64,000 nucleotides of DNA, from NCBI GenBank assembly GCA_041687455.1, contig JAWLBY010000002.1, positions 1 to 64,000 on the forward strand. The letters are read 5' to 3'. This document shows positions 24,766 to 34,393 of the stretch, one piece after another. The position numbers were made by a program, and so were the translations under genes. Within the stretch, counting starts at the first letter, position 1, and the number at the start of each line of letters is the position of its first letter. The notes under the pieces are model-generated. The model searched no databases, was not told the origin of the DNA, and saw only the letters and a program-made list of their open reading frames with translations. The stretch is from JAWLBY01 sp041687455 (GTDB taxonomy: Bacteria; Pseudomonadota; Gammaproteobacteria; Xanthomonadales; Xanthomonadaceae).

Positions 24766-25880
24766 GGGCGCCGGTCGCGCCCGATTTCGTCGCACTGGCG
24801 CAGTCCGGCCTGCGCCGGCTGAAACCGTACGATCCCGGCCACGATCTGGTTGCGTTGCGTCGCCGGTATCCGGCGCTGATTGAACTCGGCTCGAACGAGA
24901 ACGTCCACGGCTGCAGTGCCCGTGTGCGACCGGCGCTCGAGGCGGTGCTCGACGCACTGCATCTGTATCCGGATCCGCTCGGTGGCGAGCTGAAGGCGGC
25001 ACTGGCTTCCTTGCACGCTGTTCGGGCGGAGCAGATCGTTCTCGGCAACGGTTCGCACGAGTTGCTGATGCAGTTCGCGCAGGCTTTCTCCGGCGCCGGC
25101 GACGAAGTGGTGGCTTCGGAGTTCGGCTTCGCCGTCTACGCACTGGCGGCGCAGGCGGCCGGAGCCACTCTGGTCACGGCGAAGGCGCTGCCGGTCGCTG
25201 GCCCGATGCCGCGCGGTCACGATCTGGACGCGATCGCCGCGGCGATCGGTGCCCGCACGCGGCTGGTCTATCTCGCCAATCCGAACAACCCGACCGGTAC
25301 CTGGTTTGTGCGGCACGCGCTGGCGGAGTTCCTCGAGCGCGTGCCGCACCACGTGCTGGTGGTCGTTGACGAGGCATATCAGGAATACGTGGTCGATCCG
25401 GACATCGGGTCGGCGATCGCGTTGCTCGGCCGGTTTCCGAATCTGGTCGTGACGCGAACCTTCTCGAAGGCCCATGGACTGGCCGGCCTGCGGGTCGGCT
25501 ACGCGGTGGCGCATCCGGGACTGGTCGCGGTGATGGAGCGCCTGCGCGAGTCGTTCAACGTCAATGCACTCGGGCTCGCAGCGGCCACGGCGGCGCTCGG
25601 TGATCCGGCGCACGTCGAGCGCGTCCGGCGCGACAACGCGGTCGAGCGCGACTGGCTTGCCGACGAGCTGCGTGCGCGCGGCTGGCCGGTATCGCCGTCG
25701 GAAACGAACTTCCTGCTGGTCGAGTTCGGCGCAGGCTGCGAAGCGATCGAGCAGCGCTGGCTCGGCGCCGGCATCGTGGTGCGGCCGATGGCCGGCTACG
25801 GGCTCGGCGACTGTCTGCGGATCACGGTCGGCCGGCGTGCCGACAACGTGCGGCTGCTCGCCGTACTCGACCGCACATGA
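24762..25880 (+). CDS. hisC: Histidinol-phosphate / aromatic aminotransferase
   Basis: PLP class-I/II aminotransferase of 372 residues. It has NENVHGCS and LYPDPLGGELK, NPNNPTGTW, VVDEAYQEYV, the PLP-lysine motif TFSKAHGLAGLRVGY, and the carboxylate-binding arginine region near the end. Placement between pheA and aroA is the hisC2 arrangement of Pseudomonas, where the enzyme also transaminates aromatic keto acids. Here it probably makes phenylalanine or tyrosine as well as histidinol phosphate. The GTG start overlaps the pheA stop by four bases. Confidence 0.93.
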   Translation: MRAPVAPDFVALAQSGLRRLKPYDPGHDLVALRRRYPALIELGSNENVHGCSARVRPALEAVLDALHLYPDPLGGELKAALASLHAVRAEQIVLGNGSHELLMQFAQAFSGAGDEVVASEFGFAVYALAAQAAGATLVTAKALPVAGPMPRGHDLDAIAAAIGARTRLVYLANPNNPTGTWFVRHALAEFLERVPHHVLVVVDEAYQEYVVDPDIGSAIALLGRFPNLVVTRTFSKAHGLAGLRVGYAVAHPGLVAVMERLRESFNVNALGLAAATAALGDPAHVERVRRDNAVERDWLADELRARGWPVSPSETNFLLVEFGAGCEAIEQRWLGAGIVVRPMAGYGLGDCLRITVGRRADNVRLLAVLDRT

Positions 25881-27196
25881 GCACCGGCGGCAGGCCGGAC
25901 TGGATCGCGACACGTGGCCAGCCGATTCGCGGCGAGCTGCGCGTGCCGGGCGACAAGTCGGTATCGCACCGGGCGATCATGCTGTCGGCGATTGCCGACG
26001 GCCGCAGCCGGATCGAGGGCTTTCTGGAGGGCGAGGATACCCGCGCCACCGCCGCTGCGTTCGCCGCGATGGGCGTGCGGATCGAAGCGCCCGAGGCCTG
26101 CCTCCGGATCGTGCATGGCGTCGGTCTGCACGGCCTGCAGGCGCCGCGTGGCGACCTCGACTGCGGCAATGCCGGCACCGGCATGCGCCTGCTGACCGGG
26201 CTGCTGGCCGGGCAACGCTTCGACAGCCAGTTGGTCGGCGATGCGTCACTATCGAAGCGGCCGATGCGACGCGTGATCGAGCCGCTGTTGCAGATGGGGG
26301 CGCGGATCGATGCCGGCGCAGGCGGACTGCCGCCACTTGCGATCCGCGGCGGCTCGCCGCTGCACGGCATCGACTACGCGACGCCGGTGGCCAGTGCCCA
26401 GGTCAAGTCGGCGGTGCTGCTGGCCGGGCTGTACGCGAACGGCGCCACATCCGTGCAGGAGCCGCATCCGACGCGCGACTACACCGAACGGATGCTGGCC
26501 GCGTTCGGTTGGCCGATCGAGCACCGGCCGGGGTTTGCCCGATTGACTGGCGGACACCGGCTGCAGGCCTGCGATGTGCACGTTCCGGCCGATTTCTCGT
26601 CGGCGGCATTTTTCATCGTCGCGGCGACGATCGTGCCGGACTCCGATCTGTTGTTGCGCGACGTCGGCGTGCATCCGCGTCGCACCGGCCTGCTCGAGGC
26701 GCTACGCCGGATGGGCGCCGACATCACGATCGAGCGGAGCCGCGAAGGTCCCGGTGGCGAGCCGATCGCCGACCTTCGCGTACGTCATGCGCGGCTGCGC
26801 GGCATCGACGTGCCGGAAGCGCTGGTGCCCGACATGATCGATGAGTTCCCGATCCTGTTCGTCGCGGCTGCGGCAGCCGAGGGGCGCAGCGTGATCCGCG
26901 GTGCGGCCGAACTGCGGGTCAAGGAATCCGACCGGATCGCGGCGATGGCGAACGGGCTGCGCGCGCTCGGCGGCAGCATCAGCGAAACCGCCGATGGTGC
27001 CGTCATCGACGGCGGAGTGCTGCATGGCGGCGCGGTCGACAGCGTCGGCGACCACCGCATAGCGATGAGCTTTGCGGTGGCCGCGCAGTGCGTCGAGGGC
27101 AGGGTGACGGTCAGCGACGTCGCGAATGTCGCGACCTCGTTTCCGGATTTCGAGGCGCAGGCCGGCGCGGTCGGCATCGCGGTCGCGCGGACATAG
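25877..27196 (+). CDS. aroA: 5-enolpyruvylshikimate-3-phosphate synthase
   Basis: Joins PEP to shikimate-3-phosphate in the pathway to chorismate. 439 residues with RVPGDKSVSHRAIML (about 22-36), GNAGTGMRLLTGLLAG, SKRPMRRV, the ASAQVKSAVLLAGLYA block and KESDRI near the C-terminal domain. The GNAGTGMR and QVKSAVLLAGL motifs resemble class II rather than E. coli-type class I enzymes. The ATG overlaps the hisC stop (ATGA). It ends the amino-acid operon. A prephenate dehydrogenase (tyrA) is not seen nearby. Confidence 0.95.
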   Translation: MSTGGRPDWIATRGQPIRGELRVPGDKSVSHRAIMLSAIADGRSRIEGFLEGEDTRATAAAFAAMGVRIEAPEACLRIVHGVGLHGLQAPRGDLDCGNAGTGMRLLTGLLAGQRFDSQLVGDASLSKRPMRRVIEPLLQMGARIDAGAGGLPPLAIRGGSPLHGIDYATPVASAQVKSAVLLAGLYANGATSVQEPHPTRDYTERMLAAFGWPIEHRPGFARLTGGHRLQACDVHVPADFSSAAFFIVAATIVPDSDLLLRDVGVHPRRTGLLEALRRMGADITIERSREGPGGEPIADLRVRHARLRGIDVPEALVPDMIDEFPILFVAAAAAEGRSVIRGAAELRVKESDRIAAMANGLRALGGSISETADGAVIDGGVLHGGAVDSVGDHRIAMSFAVAAQCVEGRVTVSDVANVATSFPDFEAQAGAVGIAVART

Positions 27197-27258
27197 ATGC
27201 GGCTCTGCGACCGTCGCCGACCGCCGTGGCGGCACGTGGCCGCCGCGGCGTTGCCGGA

Positions 27259-27876
27259 TCAGAAGCGGTACGAGGCGTACAGGCCGTAGACCAGCGGGTC
27301 GACCGACACCGAGCCGACATGGGCGCCGTCGACACTGACATCGGCGTCGATGTCGATCCAGCGCACGTCACCGACCAGATCCCAGCGGTCGGCGATGCGG
27401 AACGCGAGACCCGCATGCACGGCAAGGCCGAACGAATTGCCGATCTTCAGTTCGGTGCCGTCGAGCGGACCGGCTTCCGACTCGCTGAAGGTCAGCGTGT
27501 AGTTAAGGCCGGCGCCGAGGAACGGCGACACGGTCGCGTCGGGGCGGAAGTAGTAGTCGAACGACAACGTCGGCGGCAGGTGCTTGAAACTGCCGGCATG
27601 CGTGCCGTTCAGGTCGATGTCGTGCTCGAACGGCAGTGCGGCGAGCAGCTCGACGGCCCAATGGTCGGTCAGCATGTGGCCGAGCACCAGCGTCGGGCGG
27701 ACGTTGTTGCCGATGTCGACCGCCAGCGCGCCGCCGGCCAGGGTGCCGTTGTCGGACGTCGGATCGACGTTGTGCGCGCCGACGCGGAAGAACCAGTCGC
27801 CGGCAGCGGCATGAACCGGCGCGGCGGCCGTGCAGGCGATGGCTGCGGTGATCGCGGCAAGGGTCGTGGATTTCAT
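27259..27876 (-). CDS. ompW: OmpW-family outer membrane protein
   Basis: A 205-residue small beta-barrel. The signal peptide (MKSTTLAAITAAIACTAAAPVHA) ends near residue 23. Family motifs follow: FRVGAHNVDP, PTLVLGHMLTDHWAVELLAA, LPPTLSFDYYF, and PFLGAGLNYT. It ends with the aromatic residue typical of outer membrane proteins (SYRF). OmpW proteins form narrow hydrophobic channels and respond to redox or osmotic stress. The start has a GAGG site. It stands alone, convergent with aroA and divergent from the peptide transporter. Confidence 0.92.
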   Translation of the reverse strand: MKSTTLAAITAAIACTAAAPVHAAAGDWFFRVGAHNVDPTSDNGTLAGGALAVDIGNNVRPTLVLGHMLTDHWAVELLAALPFEHDIDLNGTHAGSFKHLPPTLSFDYYFRPDATVSPFLGAGLNYTLTFSESEAGPLDGTELKIGNSFGLAVHAGLAFRIADRWDLVGDVRWIDIDADVSVDGAHVGSVSVDPLVYGLYASYRF

Positions 27877-28082
27877 CGAAGTGTCCTCGTGACAGTGAAT
27901 GACCGGCGTGAAGTTTCGATCTCGGCGATCGTCGCCACGTTGATTGCAGTCAACATTCGGTCGCGTTCGTCGACGTGCTTTCGCGCCATTCGAATGCGTG
28001 CGATTCGCATGCGTTTTTCGATCATCGCGGCTGCGCGTCGGGGGTGGGTCTCGCATAAGATCGGCGGCGACGAAGCGCGGAT

Positions 28083-29690
28083 ATGCCACCGGCGGTGAGC
28101 CCGACCTGTTCGACGACACGAAACTGTGGCCGAGTGCTCGTGGCAGTGCTCGCCGTGACGCTGTGGTTCGGCATTCATGCTGCGCGGGCCGACGCGTCGG
28201 TGCTGGTGCGCGGGATCGGTCCCGAGCCGGGTTCGCTCGACCCGCACCTGGCGCAGGATCTCGCCTCCTTCAACACGCTGTTCGAGCTTTACGAGGGGCT
28301 GGTCGCCGAATCGCCGGATGGCAGTCCGGCGCCGGGCCTGGCGCAGCACTGGAATACGCAGGTCGATGGCCTTGCCTGGACCTTCGTGCTGCGCGACGGC
28401 CTGCAGTTCTCCGACGCGACGCCGTTGACCGCGACCGATGTCGTCGAAAGCATTCGTCGCGCGCTCGATCCACGGCTCGCAGCGCCGTATTCCGGATTGC
28501 TTTCGGCGATCGCCGGCGCTGACAAGGTGATCGGCGGCCGGCAGCCGGCGACGACGCTCGGCGTGCGCGCGCTCGACCGCCGGACGATCGAGATCGAGCT
28601 GTCGCGTCCGGTGCCGCACCTGCCGCAACTGCTGATGTTGCCGGTCGCGTTTCCGGTCCATCCGGAGCTGCGGGCCGGAGCGCGCCCGGATCGGGTGCCG
28701 GGCAGCGGCGCGTTCGTGCTGACCGAACGGGTGCCGCAGTCGCATCTGCTGCTGCGCGCGAATCCGCACTACCACGGCGCCGCCGAGGTCCGGCTCGATG
28801 GGCAGCGGCTGGTCGTCACCGAGGACGCGCATTCGGAGCTGAACCGGTTCCGGACCGGCGAGTTGCACGTCACCGAGACGGTGCCGCCGGGACAGGTCGC
28901 GCGGTTGCGCAGCGAGTTGGGCGACCAGCTCCTGGTGGCGCCGTATCTCGGCACGCACTGGTTCGGCTACAACCTGACCCGGCCGCCGTTCGACGGCAAT
29001 CCGGCGCTGCGCGAGGCGCTCTCGCTGGCGATCGATCGCGACATCCTGGTCCGCCACATTACCGGTGCCGGCGAACTGCCGGCCTGGACCCTGGTGCCGC
29101 CGGGCATGGCCGACTGGCACTCGATCGCGCCGGATGCGGCGCGGCTGTCCGGGTCCGAACGGCTGGCGCTGGCGCGGCAGCGGCTGCAGCAGAGCGGCTA
29201 CGCCGACCAGCCGCTGCGCGTGCAGATCCGCTACAACAGCCATCCGTTGCAGCGTCGGCTGGCGCTGGCGGTCGCGGCAATGTGGCGCCAGCAGCTCGGC
29301 ATCCAGACCGAGCTGCACAACGAGGAGTGGCGGGTGTTCGTCGTCAATCGGCGCGAGCGGCGGCTGACCCGGGTGTTCCGCGGCGGCTGGATCGCCGACT
29401 ACGCCGATCCGGTCAGCTTCCTCGATCTGTTCCGCAGCGACAGCGCGCTCAATGCGACCGGCTTTGCCGACCCGGACGTCGATGCGCTGCTCGATGCGGC
29501 GCAACGCGAGAACGATCCTCGCCGCCGCCGCGTGCTGCTGGCCGATGCCGAGCAGCGGGTGCTGGCCGCGCATGCGATCGTGCCGCTGTATTTCCATGTC
29601 TCGCGGCACCTGGTCAGCCCGCGCGTGCGCGGCTGGAACACGCATCCGCTCGATCGCCATCTCGGCCGCTGGCTGTGGCTGCTGCCATGA
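28083..29690 (+). CDS. oppA: ABC transporter periplasmic peptide-binding protein
   Basis: Family-5 solute-binding protein of 535 residues. An N-terminal export signal (RVLVAVLAVTLWFGIHAARA) is followed by GPEPGSLDPHLAQD, TWTFVLRDGLQFSDATPLTATD-type blocks, and the C-terminal AHAIVPLYFHVSRHLV. It captures oligopeptides for the downstream permeases and ATPase. The exact start is uncertain, because an ATG at 28083 puts 16 residues before the signal core. The gene is followed by oppB, oppC and a fused oppDF, the order of YejABEF/OppABCDF systems. Confidence 0.9.
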   Translation: MPPAVSPTCSTTRNCGRVLVAVLAVTLWFGIHAARADASVLVRGIGPEPGSLDPHLAQDLASFNTLFELYEGLVAESPDGSPAPGLAQHWNTQVDGLAWTFVLRDGLQFSDATPLTATDVVESIRRALDPRLAAPYSGLLSAIAGADKVIGGRQPATTLGVRALDRRTIEIELSRPVPHLPQLLMLPVAFPVHPELRAGARPDRVPGSGAFVLTERVPQSHLLLRANPHYHGAAEVRLDGQRLVVTEDAHSELNRFRTGELHVTETVPPGQVARLRSELGDQLLVAPYLGTHWFGYNLTRPPFDGNPALREALSLAIDRDILVRHITGAGELPAWTLVPPGMADWHSIAPDAARLSGSERLALARQRLQQSGYADQPLRVQIRYNSHPLQRRLALAVAAMWRQQLGIQTELHNEEWRVFVVNRRERRLTRVFRGGWIADYADPVSFLDLFRSDSALNATGFADPDVDALLDAAQRENDPRRRRVLLADAEQRVLAAHAIVPLYFHVSRHLVSPRVRGWNTHPLDRHLGRWLWLLP

Positions 29691-29724
29691 GCGCTGCCGG
29701 CGCCGACGACGGAGTGCGGCCGCG

Positions 29725-30648
29725 ATGCTGAAGTGGCTGCTGCGCCGGGTGCTGCTGGCCGTGCCGACGCTGTTCGTGCTGGTCACGCTGGCGTTCTTCC
29801 TGCTGCGGCTGGCACCGGGCGGCCCGTTCGATGCCGAACGCGAGCTGCCGGCCGAGATCCAGGCCAATCTCGAGGCGCGCTACCGGCTCGATCAGCCACT
29901 GCCGATGCAATACCTGCACTACCTGTCGCAGATCGTACGCGGCGACTTCGGTCCGTCGTTCCAGTACCGCGACCTGACCGTCAGCGAGCTGATCGCGGCC
30001 GGTCTGCCGGTGTCGATGCAGCTCGGCGCGGCAGCGCTGCTGCTGGCGGTACTGATCGGTGTGCCGCTCGGCAGTTGGGCGGCCGCGCGACAGCATCGCG
30101 CCTCCGATCACCTGTCGATGGCGATCGCGATGGTCGGCGTCGCGGTGCCGGGCTTCGTGCTGGCGCCGCTGCTGGTGCTGCTGTTCGCGGTGCAGCTCGG
30201 CTGGCTGCCGGCCGGCGGCTACGGCGACGGCAGTTCGCGCCATCTGTTGTTGCCGGTGGTGTCGCTGGCGTTGCCGTACGTCGCCTACATTGCCCGGCTC
30301 ACCCGCGGTTCGATGATCGAGGTGCTGGCGTCCGACTACATCCGCACCGCGCGTGCGAAGGGGGCGTCGGCGCGACGCGTGCAGTTCGTGCATGCGCTGC
30401 GGCCGGCGCTGCTGCCGGTGGTCAGCTACCTCGGTCCGGCCGCAGCGGCACTGCTGACCGGTTCGGTGGTCGTCGAGCAGGTCTACGGGCTGCCCGGGAT
30501 CGGTCGCTATTTCGTGCAGGGCGCGTTGAATCGCGACTACACGCTGGTGATGGGCGTGGTGGTCGTGCTCGGCGTGCTGGTCGTCACGTTCAACCTGGTC
30601 GTCGACCTGCTGTACGGCTGGCTCGATCCGAGGATCCGCGATGCCTGA
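29725..30648 (+). CDS. oppB: Peptide ABC transporter permease, OppB-type
   Basis: 307 residues with six membrane helices. It has the N-terminal LRRVLLAVPTLFVL typical of OppB/DppB and the GDFGPSF block. The EAA-type loop that docks on the ATPase is SDYIRTARAKGASARRVQF near 210-228. It partners with OppC to form the channel. The stop overlaps the oppC start by eight bases, indicating coupled translation. Confidence 0.94.
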   Translation: MLKWLLRRVLLAVPTLFVLVTLAFFLLRLAPGGPFDAERELPAEIQANLEARYRLDQPLPMQYLHYLSQIVRGDFGPSFQYRDLTVSELIAAGLPVSMQLGAAALLLAVLIGVPLGSWAAARQHRASDHLSMAIAMVGVAVPGFVLAPLLVLLFAVQLGWLPAGGYGDGSSRHLLLPVVSLALPYVAYIARLTRGSMIEVLASDYIRTARAKGASARRVQFVHALRPALLPVVSYLGPAAAALLTGSVVVEQVYGLPGIGRYFVQGALNRDYTLVMGVVVVLGVLVVTFNLVVDLLYGWLDPRIRDA

Positions 30649-31489
30649 GCCGGTCCTCCCACGGCTGTGCGCGGCACTGCGCCGGCATCGCGCGGCATCG
30701 GTTGCGGCCGCCGTGCTGCTGCTGGTCGTCGTCGCGGCCTTGCTGGTGCCGTGGCTCGGGCCGCACGGTTTCGATCAGCCGCACTGGGACCGGATACTGG
30801 CGCCGCCGAGCGCGACCCACTGGTTCGGTACCGACGCGATCGGTCGCGACCTGTTCGTCCGCACGCTGATGGCAGGGCAGGTGAGTCTGGCGGTGGCGGC
30901 GCTGGCGAGCACGGTAGCGTTGCTGATCGGCGTCGGCTGGGGGCTGCTGGCCGGATACGTCGGCGGCCGGCTGGATGCCTGGATGATGCGCACCGTCGAC
31001 GTGCTGTACGCGTTGCCGTTCATGTTCATCGCGATCCTGCTGATGGTGATCTTCGGTCGCGAGCTGTGGCTGATCTTCATCGCGATCGGCGGTTACGTCT
31101 GGCTCGACATGGCGCGCATCGTGCGCGGGCAGACGTTGGCGCTGAAGCAGCGCGAATTCGTCGAGGCGGCGCGAGCCATCGGCGTGCCGGGGCCGGCGAT
31201 CGTGCTGCGGCACATCCTGCCGAATCTGCTCGGCGTGGTGGTCGTGTACGCGACGCTGACGGTTCCGAAGGTGATCCTGGTCGAGAGCTTCCTGAGCTTT
31301 CTCGGCCTCGGCGTGCAGGAGCCGTACACGAGCTGGGGCGCGCTGGTCGCCGATGGCGCGCAGGACATGGAGCAGGCGCCGTGGACGCTGGTGTTCCCGG
31401 CGGCCCTGCTCGCAATCACGCTGCTGGCGCTGAACTTCCTCGGCGACGGTCTGCGCGACGCGCTCGATCCGCGCTCGACGCGCCGATGA
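30641..31489 (+). CDS. oppC: Peptide ABC transporter permease, OppC-type
   Basis: 282 residues. The cytoplasmic N-terminus and the HWFGTDAIGRDLFVR motif are typical of OppC/DppC permeases. The ATPase-docking loop is REFVEAARAIGVPGPAIVLRH, read in blocks near 170-190, and GLGVQEPYTSWGALVADG follows. Five to six membrane helices. It sits between oppB and the fused ATPase gene, overlapping the latter by four bases (ATGA). Confidence 0.94.
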   Translation: MPEPVLPRLCAALRRHRAASVAAAVLLLVVVAALLVPWLGPHGFDQPHWDRILAPPSATHWFGTDAIGRDLFVRTLMAGQVSLAVAALASTVALLIGVGWGLLAGYVGGRLDAWMMRTVDVLYALPFMFIAILLMVIFGRELWLIFIAIGGYVWLDMARIVRGQTLALKQREFVEAARAIGVPGPAIVLRHILPNLLGVVVVYATLTVPKVILVESFLSFLGLGVQEPYTSWGALVADGAQDMEQAPWTLVFPAALLAITLLALNFLGDGLRDALDPRSTRR

Positions 31490-33192
31490 AGCCGCTGCCG
31501 CTGCTCGACATCGCCGGGCTGCACGTCGAGTTCCACGACGGGCGGCGGATCGTCCAGGCGCTGCACGGCGTCGACCTGACGCTCGGCCGCGGCGAGGCGC
31601 TCGGCGTGGTCGGCGAGTCGGGCTCCGGCAAGAGCACGCTGGCGCTGGCATTGCTCGGACTGCTCGACCGCGGCGGTCGGATCGCGGCCGACCGACTGCG
31701 CTTCGACGGCAGTGATCTGCTGCGTGCGAGCGAGTCCGAGCGCCATGCGCTGCGCGGTCGCCGGATCGGCATGGTGTTCCAGGAACCGATGAGCAGCCTG
31801 CATCCGATGCAGACAATCGGCGCGCAGATCGGCGAGAGCCTGCGGTTGCATCGCCGGCTGCGGCGTCGTGACGCCCGCGAACACGCGATCGAGTTGCTGC
31901 AACAGGTCGGCATCGACAGGCCGGAGCAGCGCATCGACGCCTACCCGCACCAGTTGTCCGGCGGCCAGCGGCAGCGGGCGATGATCGCGCAGGCGATCGC
32001 CTCCGAACCCGACCTGCTGATCGCCGACGAACCGACCACGGCGCTCGACCCGGCGACCCGGCGCCAGGTGCTGGCATTGTTGCGCGAACTGCAGCAGCGG
32101 CTCGGCATGGCGCTGTTGCTCGTCTCGCACGACCTGGCGCTGATCGGCGAGGTCGCCGATCGGCTGTTGGTGCTGCGCGACGGTCGTCGCATCGAGAGCG
32201 GACCGGCCGCGCAGATCCTGCGCGAGCCGGTGCAGCCGTACACGCGGGCGTTGCTCGCCTGCCGGCCGCGACCGCGCAGCGAATGCGACCGGCTGCCGAC
32301 CGTCGACGCGCTGCTGCCGGCTGCGGGCGCGCCGGACGGAGCAGGCGCTGACCTGACGGCCGGCGCGTCCGATGCAGCATCGATTCCGGCTGCGATCGAG
32401 CGCGACGGGACTCGCCCGTTGCTGCAGGTCCGCGGACTGGTCGTGCGGCATCATGCCGCCGGTGGCTGGTTCGCTCCGCGCCGGCCGCCCGCGCCGACTC
32501 TCGATGGCGTGTCGTTCTCGCTGGCGCGCGGCCGCACGCTCGGCCTGCTCGGCGCCTCCGGCAGCGGCAAGACCACGCTCGGTCGCGCGGTGCTGCGGCT
32601 GCTCGAGCCGGAGGCCGGCGCGGTCGTGCTCGACGGCGTCGACCTGTCGACCACTTCGCCGACGCAATTGCGCGCGCTGCGCCGGAAAATGCAGATCGTC
32701 TTCCAGGATCCGATTGCCAGCCTCGATCCACGAATGACGATCGCCGCACTGCTGGTCGAACCGCTGGCGGTACACCGGATCGGCGCCGACCGGGCCGAGC
32801 GCATCGAGCGGGCGGCGGCGCTGCTGCGGCGGGTCGGGCTCGATCCGGCGATGCTGGAGCGCTATCCGCACGAGTTTTCCGGCGGCCAGCGGCAGCGGAT
32901 CGCGATCGCCCGCGCATTGGCGGTCGCGCCCGAACTGATTGTCTGCGACGAATGCGTGTCGGCGCTCGACCTTTCGGTGCAGGCGCAGGTGCTGAACCTG
33001 CTGCGCGACCTGCAGGACGAGCTCGGTATCGCCTACCTGTTCATCACCCACGATCTCGCCGTCGCCCGGTTCATGGCCGACGAACTGGCCGTGCTGCACC
33101 GCGGACGGCTGGTCGAGGCCGGTCCGACCGAGCAGGTCGTGCGCGACCCGCGGCACGAGCAGACGCGACTGCTGGTAGCGGAGCAGACGTAG
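31486..33192 (+). CDS. oppDF: Fused peptide ABC transporter ATPase (OppD-OppF)
   Basis: 568 residues with two complete nucleotide-binding domains in one chain, as in YejF. Domain 1 has GESGSGKST, LSGGQRQRAMIAQA and LLIADEPTTALD. Domain 2 has GASGSGKTT, FSGGQRQRIAIARA and LIVCDECVSALD. The second Walker B/D-loop reads DECVSALD, where relatives have DEPVSALD; the catalytic Glu is kept. An Ala/Asp-rich linker of about 50 residues joins the halves. It powers peptide import through OppBC. Confidence 0.94.
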   Translation: MKPLPLLDIAGLHVEFHDGRRIVQALHGVDLTLGRGEALGVVGESGSGKSTLALALLGLLDRGGRIAADRLRFDGSDLLRASESERHALRGRRIGMVFQEPMSSLHPMQTIGAQIGESLRLHRRLRRRDAREHAIELLQQVGIDRPEQRIDAYPHQLSGGQRQRAMIAQAIASEPDLLIADEPTTALDPATRRQVLALLRELQQRLGMALLLVSHDLALIGEVADRLLVLRDGRRIESGPAAQILREPVQPYTRALLACRPRPRSECDRLPTVDALLPAAGAPDGAGADLTAGASDAASIPAAIERDGTRPLLQVRGLVVRHHAAGGWFAPRRPPAPTLDGVSFSLARGRTLGLLGASGSGKTTLGRAVLRLLEPEAGAVVLDGVDLSTTSPTQLRALRRKMQIVFQDPIASLDPRMTIAALLVEPLAVHRIGADRAERIERAAALLRRVGLDPAMLERYPHEFSGGQRQRIAIARALAVAPELIVCDECVSALDLSVQAQVLNLLRDLQDELGIAYLFITHDLAVARFMADELAVLHRGRLVEAGPTEQVVRDPRHEQTRLLVAEQT

Positions 33193-33624
33193 CCGCTTCC
33201 ACGCTTCGACAGTGTTCAGCCACTGCGGCTTGACCGATGCAGTGGGGGACCGGGCGACGGCTGCCGCGCGCGGCGGCAGCGACCGGCGGTCGTTGCAGCG
33301 CATGTCGTGAGCGGACCTGGCGCGTGCCTGCGTTCAGAATTCCCGATCAGGAGAGTCTTGCCAGGCACGGTCGCCCGCAGTCCGCATCCGACGGTCCGAC
33401 GAGGCGTTGACTCCGGCCCAGGTCGCCGAGCTCAGTGGCAGCAGCCTGATCTTCCGGGACGGATTCGAGAATCGCCTGCCCGGGCCGGCGCCGGACGCCG
33501 AACCCAACGGCTGAACGCCCGCCGGCCGCGGCCGGGCGGCGCATCGCGCTGCTGCGGCTCGGCCGCGCACCGGACGGATTCTGCCGGTGGCCGTATCGTG
33601 GCTGCGCCTCTAGAATGCCCGCCC
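33193..33624. other. Intergenic stretch with a coding remnant
   Basis: Between oppDF and cmk. It contains an inverted repeat (CCACTGC 33220-33226 / GCAGTGG 33239-33245) that could terminate the opp operon, and a protein-tail remnant at 33398-33514. Nothing else is recognisable. Confidence 0.5.
33398..33514 (+). pseudogene. C-terminal remnant of a possible exported protein
   Basis: An open frame without a usable start ends in DEALTPAQVAELSGSS, then LIFRDGFENRLPGPAPD and a stop. A short tail containing IFxDGFE is, as far as I recall, common at the ends of secreted proteins in this bacterial order. The frame is closed upstream at 33308-33310 and has no ribosome site. The likeliest reading is a leftover 3-prime end of a decayed gene; chance cannot be ruled out. 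Confidence 0.35.
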
Positions 33625-34347
33625 ATGCATTCGACCGCCGCACCGCACGCCGTCCCAGTCCTGACCATCGACGGCCCGTCGGGCTCGGGCAAGGGCACCG
33701 TCAGCCGCGCCGTCGCGGCCCGGCTCGGTTGGCATTTCCTCGACTCGGGCGCGCTGTACCGAGCGGTCGGTCTCGCGGCGGCCTGGGCCGGTATCGACTT
33801 TGCCGATGCGGTCGCGCTGGCCGACTGCGCCGGCCGGACCCGGATCGAGTTCGTCGGCGACGAGACCGGCGAGCCGCGCGTGCTGGTCGACGGCGTCGAT
33901 GCGACCGGCGAGCTGCGCACCGAGACTGCCGCGGCTGCCGCATCGGCGATCGCCGCGATCCCGTCGGTCCGCGCTGCACTGGTCGATCGGCAGCGTTCGT
34001 TCCGTCAACTGCCGGGTCTGGTGGCCGACGGACGCGACATGGGCACGGTGATCTTCCCCGACGCCCCACATAAAGTGTTCCTGACCGCCAGTGCCGAGGA
34101 ACGCGCCGCAAGGCGGTATAAGCAGTTGAACGATAAGGGGCTTGACGTTACACTTCCCGGTCTGCTGCGCGAGATTCTCGCGCGCGATGCCCGAGACGCC
34201 CAGCGCTCGGTGGCCCCGCTCAGGCCCGCGGACGACGCGGTGACGATCGATACCACCGGCGTGCCGATCGACACGGTCGTGGAACAGGTGCTGGCCATGC
34301 TGCCGAATTCGGCCGCAGTGCAGGCGACGACCCGCCGGTCTTCCTGA
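33625..34347 (+). CDS. cmk: Cytidylate kinase
   Basis: Phosphorylates CMP and dCMP with ATP. 240 residues with the P-loop TIDGPSGSGKGTVSRAVA at 13-30, LDSGALYRAVGLA for substrate binding, GRDMGTVIFPDA, and the basic ERAARRYKQL near 155-164. There is no close Shine-Dalgarno; the ATG was chosen because it precedes the P-loop at the usual distance. The cmk-rpsA-ihfB order is conserved in gammaproteobacteria. Confidence 0.96.
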   Translation: MHSTAAPHAVPVLTIDGPSGSGKGTVSRAVAARLGWHFLDSGALYRAVGLAAAWAGIDFADAVALADCAGRTRIEFVGDETGEPRVLVDGVDATGELRTETAAAAASAIAAIPSVRAALVDRQRSFRQLPGLVADGRDMGTVIFPDAPHKVFLTASAEERAARRYKQLNDKGLDVTLPGLLREILARDARDAQRSVAPLRPADDAVTIDTTGVPIDTVVEQVLAMLPNSAAVQATTRRSS

Positions 34348-34393
34348 GCGATCCTCGATCGCAGCGCGTGCGCCGCTCCCGCGGCGGAGAGCG

